Shown here piece after piece: positions 11,560 to 22,189 of a stretch of DNA of 64,000 nt (the stretch's first letter is position 1; every line of letters begins with the position of its first letter). The translations under genes were made by a program, and so were the position numbers. This DNA comes from Erythrophleum ivorense (taxonomy: Eukaryota > Streptophyta > Magnoliopsida > Fabales > Fabaceae), in the NCBI GenBank assembly GCA_026724425.1, contig JAIUCV010000007.1, forward strand, positions 27,128,773 to 27,192,772, written 5' to 3'. Below the pieces are notes generated by a model. The model did no database searches and was not told the origin of the DNA. It was given only the letters and a program-made list of their open reading frames with translations.

Positions 11560-12442
11560 TTACTGAGCATTCTGAGCCATCTTATTAATCAACTCCCAGG
11601 CCCTTATAGGTGTCAAATCACCTAAGGCTCCACCAGATGCAGCATTAATCATGTTTCTATCTATGTTCAATAGCCACTCATAGCAGTACTGAATAAGCAG
11701 CTGATCAAAAATTTGATGGTGAGGATAACTAGCCAGTAATCTCTTGAATCTTTCCCAGTACTTATACAAAGTCTCTCCACCATTCTGTCTGATCCCACAT
11801 ATTTTTTTTCCTTATTAATGCAGTGCAAGAAGCAGGAAAGAATTTTTTCAAGAAGAGCCTTTTCAGTTGGTCCCAAAAAGTGATGGCACCAAGAGGTAGA
11901 TAGTACAACCAATCCTTGGCTAAACCATCCAAGGAAAAAAGGAATGCTCTGAGCTTAATTTGTTCTTCTAAGACTCCCTGTAGCTTCATTGTAGAGCAGA
12001 CAACATGGAATTCCTTCAGATGTTTGTGAGGGTCATCTCCTACAAGTCCATGAAATTTAGGAAGTAAATGAATCAAACCAAATTTAAGATCAAAATTTGT
12101 ATCTAATTCTTGGTATTGTATACAAAAATTTTGATAATGCACATTAAGAGCTGTCAATTCTCTAATGGTTCTGGCATGCATGTTATCATTCAAATTTGCA
12201 TTTACATTCAAGTTAACCTAAACATGCATATTCATGTTAGTATTCATTGAATCTTGTTCAGCCATATTATCACCAGCAAATTAAAGTACACAATTAATTC
12301 CTTGTACACAATCAAAAGTAGAAGAAATAGAACTACTAATTCTTACACTATCCTTGTTCTTCTTAATCCTTACTTGTCTTCTAAAGGTTCTTTTAATTTC
12401 CAGATCCAAATCAATTAATTTTTCACCGGAGCTCCTTGTCAT
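11560..12442 (-). pseudogene. gag N-terminal and capsid region
   Basis: The likely start is the ATG at 12442, giving MTRSSGEKLIDLDLEIKR, the usual Athila gag beginning. The capsid domain (11762-12211) contains GLIHLLPKFHGLVGDDPHKH, LKEFHVVCSTMK and FLFSLDGLAKDWLYYLP. A frameshift near 11765 leads into YKYWERFKRLLASYPHH and MINAASGGALGDLTP (11560-11769). This protein would form the virus-like particle. Stops near 12212-12280 and the frameshift break it. Confidence 0.83.
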
Positions 12443-12837
12443 AAACCAATTAGACAAGTAAAAACTAAGAAGGAACACAAGAATCAACAAATAAAAATTA
12501 AAACAATAAATCTAGAAAAATTATAAAAATCCTAGAAAATTCGAGAAAATACTCAAAAATTAGAAAAAATGCCTAATATGTTGAAATTTGGCCAAAAAAT
12601 AGTGCACCCAATAGCTTTGCTATTATTTTTACTTAAAACACCAAAAAACCTTAGAAAATAAAGTTTGAGAATTTTTTAGGCACTTTAAACAAAAATTCCA
12701 ACAAGTGGCAAAATTAGATCAAGCAACCAAAATGTCAAAAATCCAACATCAAAACAAAGGAAAAATAGAACAAAAACAGAGCAAAAAATAGGGCAAAAAT
12801 ACTAAGAAACCCTTTCAAACAATTAAGAAACTAAACT
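12443..12837 (-). other. 5' leader between primer site and gag
   Basis: This is AT-rich untranslated leader of the Athila-like element, with no recognisable ORF. It lies between the gag start and the primer binding site, as expected. Confidence 0.5.
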
Positions 12838-12854
12838 CCCCGGCAACGGTGCCA
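12838..12854 (-). other. tRNA-Asp primer binding site
   Basis: The plus strand reads CCCCGGCAACGGTGCCA, which differs at one base from the 3' end of plant tRNA-Asp(GUC) including its CCA. On the minus strand this is therefore a primer binding site for tRNA-Asp, the usual Athila primer. It lies 4 bases from the end of the 5' LTR. Confidence 0.85.
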
Positions 12855-15454
12855 AATTTGATGATTGTGTCGCGTAATCTCAAATAAAACTAGGTAAACA
12901 GATAAAATTTGCAAGTAATAGTGCAACCTAGGTCATTTCCCTACACGTTTGTGCCTCAATTTGTTTATGAAAGAGTGTTCTAAGTATTACTAAATGAAAA
13001 TTGTTTAGGGGGTTTTGAATTACTAAAATTTAATTGAACTAAATTTTAAATGACAAGAATAAAAAATTTAAGACTAAATGAAGTGAACAATCAAGAAAAT
13101 GCGGTAGCTAACCTTTAGATGGACTCCCTAGAATTCAATTATCCTTGCTCCCTTTTTAGTGTATCAAATTTAGATTTAATTTCTTGCTCATTAGTGTATT
13201 CCCTATAAAAGCTTTTGAATGACCATCCAAGATTCAATTCATCAATTATTCAAGGAATTTGCAACCACAAGAAACCTTGAAAAATTAATTAATTGAATTA
13301 AGAACAAGAATACACTATAACCAATCCTAATTGATCAATAAAATCTGCTACATAATCCACTTAAGATACTAATTAATCAATTAGATTAATGAATTTCTCA
13401 AACAATTAATTGCACAAAAATTCCAGCCACTTAATCCAACAATTATTATATCAATTGACCTATAATCAAGAGGAGATTAAAAGTAAGTTGCACAGCACTA
13501 ATTCTAAAATTTTCACAAACATGTAATGACCACAATTAACATTTCAAAGATCAAATTATACTTAATCCACAAATCACTAATCTAGTAATTTCCAACAATT
13601 AAATTCCTAAATTAATAAACTATACTTAGTCAAATTAATAAAAGAATTAATGCAGGAATTAAAAGAGTAAGAAAAGAAATTTTTATTCAATTTGGTGAGG
13701 AAATGTGGAGCTTAAATCTGCATCTGGGAGTCTTCAATCTTTAGGTAGCCACCAAGGATGATTCAAGTTGCCATGGAGAATTTAAATGGAAGAGAATCGA
13801 TGGAATGAGCAGCAACCATGGAAAAACCGATGAGAAAATGCTTTTTTGTTCCCTCTCGAAGCTCCAGCCTTGACGTCGTCTAATCGTGTTATTTCCCTAC
13901 TCCCAGCTTGCTTATTTCCCACATTGAGGTCACGTTAATTCGATGAATGCTTCAATTTCTTTTCTTAATGAGTCACATGCCCCTTAGCTCGCGTTATTTC
14001 TCGTTGAATGTTCACGCTGTACGTGTTTCCTGTCACTTACTCTTCAGTCTTCCTCACGTGCTGCCCACGTTTTTGTTTAATCCTACGTGTTCTGCTGTGT
14101 GTGCATGACTCCTTTAACTCTCACTTTAACCTTCTCTAAACTCCAGCTCCTAGCTCATTCAGCTTGCAATTATTCCCATGTCAGCCTGTAGCTTCCTCCT
14201 TCTCGCTAACGTTTTTCATGCTCCATCCAGCACGTAGCAAACACGTGAGTTCTTCTCAACTCTTCTATGTTAAAACCAAGCTCTTTCACTCCATAACAAC
14301 TTGTGGCTTTTCCTCTTTTCTACTCCTCCACACTTTCAACCCAAGACCTCTTTATGTGGAGTTGTTTCTACTCTGTTTCAGCTTGAATTTATGGTTTCTT
14401 CGGATGAGGTGTGGGGAATGGAGTGTGTAGCCTTGATGGGTCTCTCGATGGATCAACATGCTTCATGCATGGTTCTGTTCAACGTTTAACTTTGCTTCTC
14501 TTCGTGCATGTAAAACCCATGGCTTGCACTTTGCTTCTTCCTCTATTTCAGCTACACCTTTGTTCACCTTAGCTATCATTCCATGTAACTTCTTCCCATT
14601 CTCCAGCTCTCTTCGTCAGCTCAGCTTCTCTTCTAGCTCAAGCCCTTAGCTGTATGTTTCTTGCTTCAATTAGCTCAAATGCCTCCTGTAGCTTCTTCGT
14701 CCAGCCATTGTAACAACCCAGAAAAGAAAAGGAGAGAAAAGAAATGAGAAAAGAAAAGAAAAAGAGAAGCTGGAAAATTTTCGAAGAGCTGAAAATTTTC
14801 CAAGTCTTCTCGCCATAGCGAGAAATAGCCTCACCATAGTGAGAATGCCCTATCGCAATAGCAAAAATGTTCCCTGTAACATCCGGTCCCTCCGTAAAAG
14901 TGAGAAACACAATGTTTGGTTTCTCCGTAAACGTAAAAAATGGGCCAAATATAAAAGGAAGTCCTCAAAATAGAAGGAATTGGGGCCAACTAAAATTATG
15001 ATAAAATTTTAAATAATAGAAAATGAGGATTTGAATCTTGAGTTGCCCAGAAATCAAGGCCAGAGTGATTCGATAAATTTGCCGAAAGGCCAGTGGCATT
15101 TTCGTAAATATGGGCACTTTTTGAAATACTCATAGGAGGGCTTTTTAAATGGAAATTTTGAGTTGCCCAGGGTTCTCAGAGGCCCCAAAAACCATGGGAA
15201 GTCCCAGGACCGGTAAAGCCCTTCCGGTGTACTCTTTCCGACGTCGGTTGACCCGAACTTTGACCGATTCGTTTGGAAAGGTTTTAGCTCCGATTTGAGT
15301 GATTCCAAAGGCATTTTATTAAATTGGGAACCTATTTGTTAAGATGGAAAAGACGGTTCTCAAAAAGGAGCTAAAATGAAGTAGAAACGAAAATGCAAAG
15401 TATGAAAGGGCAAAAATGGAATTTAAGTGTTAAAGGAAGCTTCCAAACTCTTTT

Positions 15455-15460
15455 TATAAG
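15455..15460 (+). promoter_or_regulatory. TATA-like box of the inner LTR
   Basis: TATAAG in the context CTTTTTATAAGTCACG is followed by a pyrimidine-rich stretch and then by several GGTAAG sites, a plausible U3/R boundary for this LTR. Confidence 0.45.
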
Positions 15461-15574
15461 TCACGTTCTTCCTCTCCTTCATTAAACCGACTTGCTTCTG
15501 CCCAGTTTCAGAGAAGAACTCCAGCTTCTTAGGCGCACAAGAGAAGGAGGATTTTGGAGGAAGAAATTCAAGAA

Positions 15575-15591
15575 AAAGGTAAGAAACTTTA
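15575..15591 (+). promoter_or_regulatory. Conserved splice-donor-like block in LTR
   Basis: AAAGGTAAGAAACTTTA is identical over 17 bp to the minus strand at 4524-4540, although the surrounding LTR sequence is much diverged. It lies about 120 bp after the TATA-like box. Confidence 0.45.
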
Positions 15592-16934
15592 AGAAATTCC
15601 ATATCCTTCCTTCTTCAAACTTGCTCCCCTCCTCTCAAGCTTTATTTCTATGGTTTTAATGGAGAGTTTGGTGCTGTTTTGGGGGCAGAACAGAGAGGGA
15701 AATTTCGAAAATTGAGGGAACAAGCCAACCAAGTGGAAGAGCAAGCAAAGAAAAGCAAGAAAACAAGGTAAAACTTCCATTCTTTGGTAGTTTCTCCCTC
15801 CCCCTTCCTCTTGCACGAATTTGGGCACCATGAGCCCAATTCTTAGGGGCTGTTTTCTGCCCAATTTATGGAGGGATTAGAGGTTTTAGATAGCAAGGAT
15901 TAAGAAGGAACCAATAAAATCAAGAAAGGAGCATTAAGAGACAAGATAGAACCATTAGGGATCCAAATGCTCCCTTGCAAATCTGATTTTATATGAATGT
16001 TCTTAGACTTAATTGAATGTTCAAACATGCTCCTAAGACCCCTAGAGAGCTTCCCACATGCACCTCCCATCCAAGAAAGCAAAGAAATTGCAAGAAAAAC
16101 TAATGAACTCTAAGCTAGAAAAGTGTAGAGCTCTTAAACACTTTGCAAAAACTGATTTGATATATGAGTTTCCTTGCATGTGTGAGTACTTGATTGAGCT
16201 TCTAAGACCTCTAGGAAGCCTCCCAAGTGACTCTCCCATCAAGGAAAAATTGGAAACCCCTTGAACCCTAAATACTTCCATAATGTTGACCTAGGCTAGA
16301 AAGAGTACCAAGGGAAAGTTTTAATTTGTTTCAAGCTTATTTTTGAGTCATGTAGGATGGAAGAGGATAAGAGGAAGCCTTGGAAAAATTTTAGAAGCCC
16401 TAGATAGTGAGATGGAAGTGTAGGCTCCATAATGTAGCATAATGAAGCAACTCCTAGTTAGGCTCTTTAAAATAATTGTGTGATGACTCCAAGGAGTCCA
16501 AATGGAGTCAAGAATCATAGATTAAAGGAGAGAAGGGAGCCAAGATCATGAATTCTTGAAGTTGCTTCATTAAGTGCCTTATGGAAGCATAATGGAGCCA
16601 TAAACCAAAGTAGCATCATGTAAAGTGTGTATAATGCCAAGGCTTGTTCCCATGAGTAATTCATGTTTCTTTTGGTATGTCTAGGCCAAGAGAAACCATC
16701 TCCACCAATTTGTGGGTGTGTGGCCGAAAGAGGAGGCTTGAAAGCTAAAGAAAAAGTGTGTGAAATTGTGCAAGGTAGCTCTCCACCTCATTCTCTTTGC
16801 ATTCTTGTGTGCATATGTATGTCTTAGTGTGCTTGCATGCATTCTTGATGCTTGATAATATGCCACTTGATCCTTGTTGTGCATTGGTACTAATGTGTTG
16901 TCTTGAATGACCATGGTTGTGGAAAGAGCCCATA

Positions 16935-17118
16935 AGGGTGAGGTGATGCCAAAAGTCCCTTGATGAAGGTGAGGAGATGCCAAAAGTCTCATGGCATGGG
17001 TGAGACAAGGCCAAAAGTCCCTTGAATGGGTGAGGCAAAGTCAAAAGTCCCTAGACCAAGAGTGAGGCAAATCCAAAAGTCCTAGAAATGGAGTGAGGCT
17101 AAACCAAAAGTCCCTAGA
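16935..17118 (+). repeat. Six-unit ~31-bp minisatellite in LTR
   Basis: Six head-to-tail units, 30-33 bp each, have the core GTGAGGCAAA followed by CCAAAAGTCCCT. Related arrays occur at the equivalent place in the LTRs near 19613, 49850 (reverse strand) and 55588. Confidence 0.8.
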
Positions 17119-19612
17119 GCATGAAAGTAATCTTGACATGTGAATGTGGCATGGAATAGAATTTATTGCACACTTTATGCTTGTATAGTTATGCATTTGG
17201 TATATGTATGCCTTGAATGTGATGCAAATGGGTGTGTGAGCTATTGGGATTCTTTGAATCTCATCCCCTCCTCTCCAATGCTCTAAGATGCTAGGTGGAC
17301 CAAGTAGCTATGGTGAAGGGAGCCAACAACCATGAAAGAAGGAGATTGACAAGCCTAGGCCTAGTTTGTATTCTTTTGAACCATAATGATGTTCAATGAT
17401 GTATATGTTTATTGTAAATGGCACATGACCCTTGAGATACATGTAAATATGATATTATGTGATGTATACATGTATGGATATGATGTATGAACTTTAGAAA
17501 TGAATTTGGGTATGTAATGTCAAGTTATGCAAATTGGAAGTTTGATGCAAATGTGTATAAGTGAGGGTTGAATGGCCAAAATGAGATGCATGAGGTTTGG
17601 GACCATTTGGGCAGCTCACACAAGTCTTAAATATGCTTTTAAACTTGCCCAAAAGGTTCCAAGACCAAGGGAAATCCATTTGGCAAATTTGGTACCCAAT
17701 ATGGAGCCAAAATTGACCATAATGGAACCCTATACCATTTTTTGGCCAAATGAGTTATTCTTGCCCTAAAACTTGGCATGCAATTAGGTCTCATTAAGAG
17801 CTTTTTGGGAAGCAAAAGATCATAATTTTCGGAGACCTAGAGAATATTTGAGGAATTTTCAAAGGTGGGATTTTTCATGGATTCTGGTATGGGTACTGTT
17901 CATACTGGCAGTTTTGAATTCTGTGTCACCCGATAGCCAAATGGTATCCAATGCTTATGAAATTTTATATGCATAAACTAGAGGTCATAAGCTTTCTGTT
18001 GCCACTGAGATCACCTCATTTGGAGGTCTAGAGAGGAAGATATGCATTTTCGAACGTTCTGCCCAGTATCAGACATCTTGCCAGACCCGAGGTACTGTTC
18101 CATCGATTTCCGGGCGTTTGGCTTAATGTAATGATCTGGAGATATTTTTCCTCTCTAGTTGACATCCACATCCTTCCATAGTGATATCATTTGCAAGCAT
18201 TGGATTTTTGTGGAATTAGTTAGACATTTGTGAAGTCCATATCAGTAAACTGTGACAGTATCAGGAACCCTCCGACCAGTAGATGATTTGCGTGTCAAAC
18301 GCATTATATATGAGATTTTAAGACTTCTACATATTTTTAGCATGAAGTAGACGTCTTAAGCTTTCCAGAATGACTGAGATTACATGTTTTCGATTTTTAT
18401 AGATTTAGTTATAAATTTTCAAATTTTGTGACAGAAAAGAGGAAATTCTGGCCGAAAATACAAACATGGATTTCATATGCTCCTTTGCTTTCTACGAGTT
18501 GTAGGCCAAATTTGATGATGGAAATGAGTTATATTCATGTGTTTAAGTATGATAAAGTGATAGATGCTTTCATATGGCCTACGGGACTCCGAAAAAAAAT
18601 TTTACCAGTAGAGAAATGTACTTTTATTCATAACTTCCTATGACACTATATTATTTCCATAGAATAAACATTAGATGAGGCATGGGAATTGTATGAATTG
18701 AGTCCTAAAAGTATGGTGTTACATTCCCAGCTATAGCGAGTGTGGCATTCCATACAAAAACCAGGGAGTTGCTCGCCGTGGCGACGCCATAGCGAAGGCA
18801 GAGGTCTGGAACAGACACGAGCTCGCCGTAGAGAGGGTAATGGCTCGCTATAGCGAGAGCGGTCCAGAAAAGCGAGAAAAAGAAAATTTGACTTTTTAAA
18901 AGCTTTCAAATCTCTTATTTCTTCTTCTAACCGACTCAAACTCACTTTAGGAGAGAGAAAAGGGCAGAGGAGAGAGAGAGAAGCTGAGGAGAAGAAGAAA
19001 GCACAAGAAAGGTATGAATTCTCATGGCTTTTCTCCCCATATGTCACCCTTCTCCCCTTCCCCTCTCTTTCTACGGTTTGAATAGCTAAGATGGTTAGGT
19101 CTTGAGTCTGGTTCAGAGGAGAAAGAGTGGGAAACCATTCTTGAGAGAGATTAGAAGTATATAGTCTTCTCTTTCTTGCTTTCCCTTTCTTAAAGAGCTC
19201 AAGAGTTGAGAAAAGAGAGAGGATAGCTAATGGACTTTAGTGAGAGAAAAAGACCTAGATTGAGAAGCTCAGTAGAGCTGATTAGAAGAGATCCCTAGCT
19301 TAAGAATCAAGTATTAAGGTATTAATTCCATGCTTTTGTGTGGTTAGGCTCAAGAGAAGCTCTCCCATCTAGAAGTGGTAGTGAAATCCACAAGGGAGGA
19401 GACAAGTGAAAGAGGAAGTAGTGAATAGCTAACAAGGTAATTCTCTCCACTTTCTCTCATGCATAATTGTGTGTTTACATTGTCTTGCTTGTGTGTATGA
19501 ATGATATGAGTTATGAGAAGTGTGTTAGCATGATGATATGTTATGAATTGAAGTGATGATTTATATGATTGTTTTGGTTTGCTTGAGGAAATGGAAAAGC
19601 CAATAACCCTAT

Positions 19613-19775
19613 AGCCAAGGTGAGGATGAGCCAAACCCTTAAGTTGGTTGAGACAAGAGTAAAAGGTCTCCCAAAAGTGAGGTTGACTCCCAAAGATTAA
19701 AGGTTGAGTCTAAGGACCTCTAAAGAATGGGTAAGGCAAATCCAAAAGCCATAAGGGAGTGGGTGAGGCGAATCC
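19613..19775 (+). repeat. Minisatellite of the same family in the outer LTR
   Basis: Degenerate units built on GGTGAGGCAAATCCAAAAG, fewer and more diverged than those at 16935. Confidence 0.6.
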
Positions 19776-22189
19776 ATGTACTTAGCAAACTCCTAAATGT
19801 TATGTATGGCCTACTCACATGTTGAGAATGTTTTCCTTTATGCATGGCCAATTCACATGTTTTAAATGTTTTCATCATGATTTTATATGCTAACATGCCA
19901 TACATGCATAATGAGACTTGTTGCATGCGATATATGTATGATTGAATGAGAGATGAACTACTGGGATTCCATGAATCTCACCCTCCCTCTCCACCATCCA
20001 AACATGCCAGGTGGGCCAAGTGAAGTAAGAGATGGGAACTATCACCAAGCATGAGGCTAGGGAGACTAAAGAAGAGTGTAAAGGGATTTCTTGTAAATGT
20101 AATGTACATGAGATATGAGTTGTAAATTAACAATGTATATGATGTAGTTCCTAAGAGTTTTGTAAGATAATGTATGTATGAATGATGAATGTACGAGAAT
20201 GAAGTCTATGATGAATGAAGAGGCATGTTTTAATGTGAAATGTTAATGTTAGCATAGGCTATATGGGTGCATGAGTGGGCATGGGATAGTGAGTTTATCC
20301 AATCTAAGTTACTAGACATTTGAGCCATGATTGATGGCTCCTAGAGATGCTTTCTCATGTGCTCAAAGGGTCATAGAGGTAGAAGAACCAAGATTGGACC
20401 CTATGAACTCCACTTTTGGCCAAGAAAAGGCCTTTTTGCACATGATGTTATAGAATAGCCATATGACCTCTTCTTGCTCTGAAATTTGACATGTAACTAG
20501 ATGATGTTTATAGGTTTCTGGGAAGCTAGAGTTCATATCATTTCGAGGTCTATAGCATTTTCTATGATTTTTCAAAAGTTGACATCAGAAATTCGGATTT
20601 CAGAAATCACTGTTCATTTGGTCAGTTTGAGATTTGTGTCATCCGAGGGGCAAACGTAGTCCAATGGCTACGAAATTTTATACATAGAAACTAAATGGTC
20701 ACAGTGACTTGTAGGAACTAGAAGCACGTCATTTAGAGGTCTAGAGAGAAAGATATGCAATTTCGAAGTTCCTGCCCAGAATCAGACACCCAACCAGACC
20801 CGAGGTACTGTTTCATCAGTTTCCGGGAATTTGGCTTAGTGAACTGATCTAGAGATATTTTTATCCTCTAGCTAACATCCACATCTTTCTATAGAGATAT
20901 ATTTTACAAGCATTGGATTTTTTTGGAATTAGTTAGACATTTCCAAAGTCCATATCAGTAAATTGTGACAACAGATGAGCCCCTCTGACCAGTGAACGAA
21001 TCCGGATGTCAAACATAGGATATGTGAGATAATGAGACTTCTAAGTATTTTTATAATAAATTAGACGTCTTAAGCTTTCTAGAATGACCAAGATCATACA
21101 GATATGATTTTTCTGCATTTAGTTATGCATTTCCAAACTTAGCCCAGAAATGAAGCAAAATCTGCCAAGAACGAAAATGCATGTCTCCAATCCCTTTTTG
21201 CTTTCCATGAGTTTAAAACATATGTTTGGGATTGTAGCAAGTCTTAATAGTGAAATTAAGCATGAGGAAGCATAGAAAGAGCTCACTCGGTCCATGTTAC
21301 TTCTGAGTGGATATCTACCCATACATAATGCCATAGAGAAGGAGCATAAGGTAGAGTTAATTATCTCCCTTGTAAGCTTCACATGTGCCAAAGAGTATGA
21401 GGGCATGATGGGTATGAGCTAGAAAGTAAGGTGTTACAGCCATCACGTGGTTCTTCCACGTGAGACTCTCCTTAATTCATCCACCTAAACTTGAGACCTT
21501 ACTTCCACGTAAATGTCTTCTCTAAAGCTTTAAACAGTACCATGTTTATGTAGTTCGTAGCTTTCCTTAATCATTCCCTAGCTTATCATTAGTTTGTGTT
21601 GCTTCTTCTTTACCTCTCAAGCATGAAACCTAGCTTCTTCCAGCTCTATTATAGCTCGTGGCTTCTCTTCACTCATTCAACTCACTTTAGCTCATAAGCT
21701 TCTTCTCAAATCACAAAAGCTCACCACATGCTTTGGTTTGCTCTTCTCTTCTTCACTTTCTTGCTCTATTCTAATGGGTGGAAGTGTAGTGGTTGGTTTT
21801 AGGAGATTGAGTGTGAGTGCGGGCCAGCCATGCATGTGAGTGTATATGGTGAGGTGCCACGTGAGAATGGAGGAAGAGTGGATGCACTAAGGATGAAGTG
21901 GCTCGTGGCATTTTTGTTCTCCAATTAACCTTCCATATTATCTCCAACATTGAGATTTAATTTGCTCAAAGTTTGCACAAAAACAATGTAGACAATCAAG
22001 TAGGAATAATCTTACAAAATTATTTAAACAAATTTAAGCATTAATACCAATAATTTTGCAAATTAATTCCTAAAATACAGATATGGTCAATAAACTAAAT
22101 TATCCTCCAATTGAAATCCTTTAAGCCAAAATTTATAATCAAAATGCCTAATTAGAAGAGGAAAAATATATGAAAATTAGCAATTATCA

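Larger units (their letters stand above)
14875..18723 (+). mobile_element. Inner solo LTR nested in the outer solo LTR
   Basis: Starts TGTAACATCCGGTCC, ends GGTGTTACA, with perfect TTCCC duplications (14870-14874 and 18724-18728). The 3.85 kb contains no coding domain. It aligns with the LTR at 50783-57314 from about the words TTTTCGTAAATA onward. It has a TATA-like box at 15455 about 580 bp from its start, splice-donor-like GGTAAG sites after it, and a minisatellite at 16935-17118. It is the youngest insertion in this stack. Confidence 0.88.
14808..18857. repeat. Array of CTCGC-TATA-GCGAG palindromes, interrupted by the inner LTR
   Basis: Seven variants of a 14-bp palindrome occur near the start of the outer LTR. 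Three lie before the inner insertion (around 14808-14823, 14830-14843 and 14849-14862). Four follow it (around 18729, 18772-18798, 18820-18833 and 18844-18857). The last, CTCGCTATAGCGAG, is a perfect palindrome. They precede the purine-rich zone that probably marks the start of the LTR transcript. A protein-binding array is inferred. Confidence 0.7.
14709..21438 (+). mobile_element. Outer solo LTR in the Athila 5' LTR
   Basis: Starts TGTAACAACCCAG, ends GGTGTTACA, and is flanked by perfect GCCAT duplications (14704-14708 and 21439-21443). Taking out the inner element and one copy of its duplication leaves about 2.9 kb, the size of a single long LTR, with no gag or pol motif. It shares long degenerate stretches with the inner LTR (for example near 17930-18300 versus 20630-20990), so the two belong to related subfamilies of a long-LTR Ty3/gypsy element. 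Confidence 0.85.
6748..22189 (-). mobile_element. Athila-like Ty3/gypsy retrotransposon, 3'-truncated, with nested insertions
   Basis: On the minus strand the order is 5' LTR (right end at 22189), tRNA-Asp primer binding site (12838-12854), gag, protease, reverse transcriptase, RNase H, integrase. The protease type (DLG, INVMP), the RT motifs and the integrase tail (AYKTPIGMSPYRLVFGKACHL) are those of the Athila group. The element ends abruptly after the integrase at 6748; no polypurine tract, envelope-like ORF or 3' LTR follows. All coding parts carry stops or frameshifts, so it cannot act on its own. Two solo LTRs (14709-21438 and, inside it, 14875-18723) interrupt the 5' LTR. Without them the element would be about 8.7 kb. 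Confidence 0.85.
12859..22189 (-). repeat. 5' LTR of Athila-like element, split by nested solo LTRs
   Basis: On the minus strand the LTR starts TGATAATTGC (right, 22189) and ends CAATCATCA (left, 12859), so its ends are short near-perfect inverted repeats next to the primer site. The two parts, 12859-14708 and 21444-22189, make about 2.6 kb. The break carries the 5-bp duplication GCCAT. No second copy of this LTR is in the window, so the right boundary rests on the terminal motif only. Confidence 0.7.

Noticed and set aside
12838..12854. Match to the 3' end of a tRNA-Asp gene
   Set aside because: Only the last 17 bases of the tRNA (including CCA, which plant tRNA genes do not encode) are present, next to an LTR. 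It is a primer binding site, not a tRNA gene.
14164..14649. Overlapping plus-strand ORFs rich in Ser and Phe
   Set aside because: They lie inside the Athila LTR in a pyrimidine-rich zone; no family resemblance.
16681..17044. Minus-strand ORFs of about 100 codons
   Set aside because: They are antisense readings of the LTR minisatellite.
14875..18723. Inner element as a coding LARD or full element
   Set aside because: No internal LTR pair, primer site or polypurine tract could be found; the LTR at 50783 is colinear with it over most of its length, so a single LTR is the simpler reading.
18646..19047. 133-codon minus-strand ORF
   Set aside because: It spans the inner LTR end and the palindrome array of the outer LTR in antisense; open by composition only.
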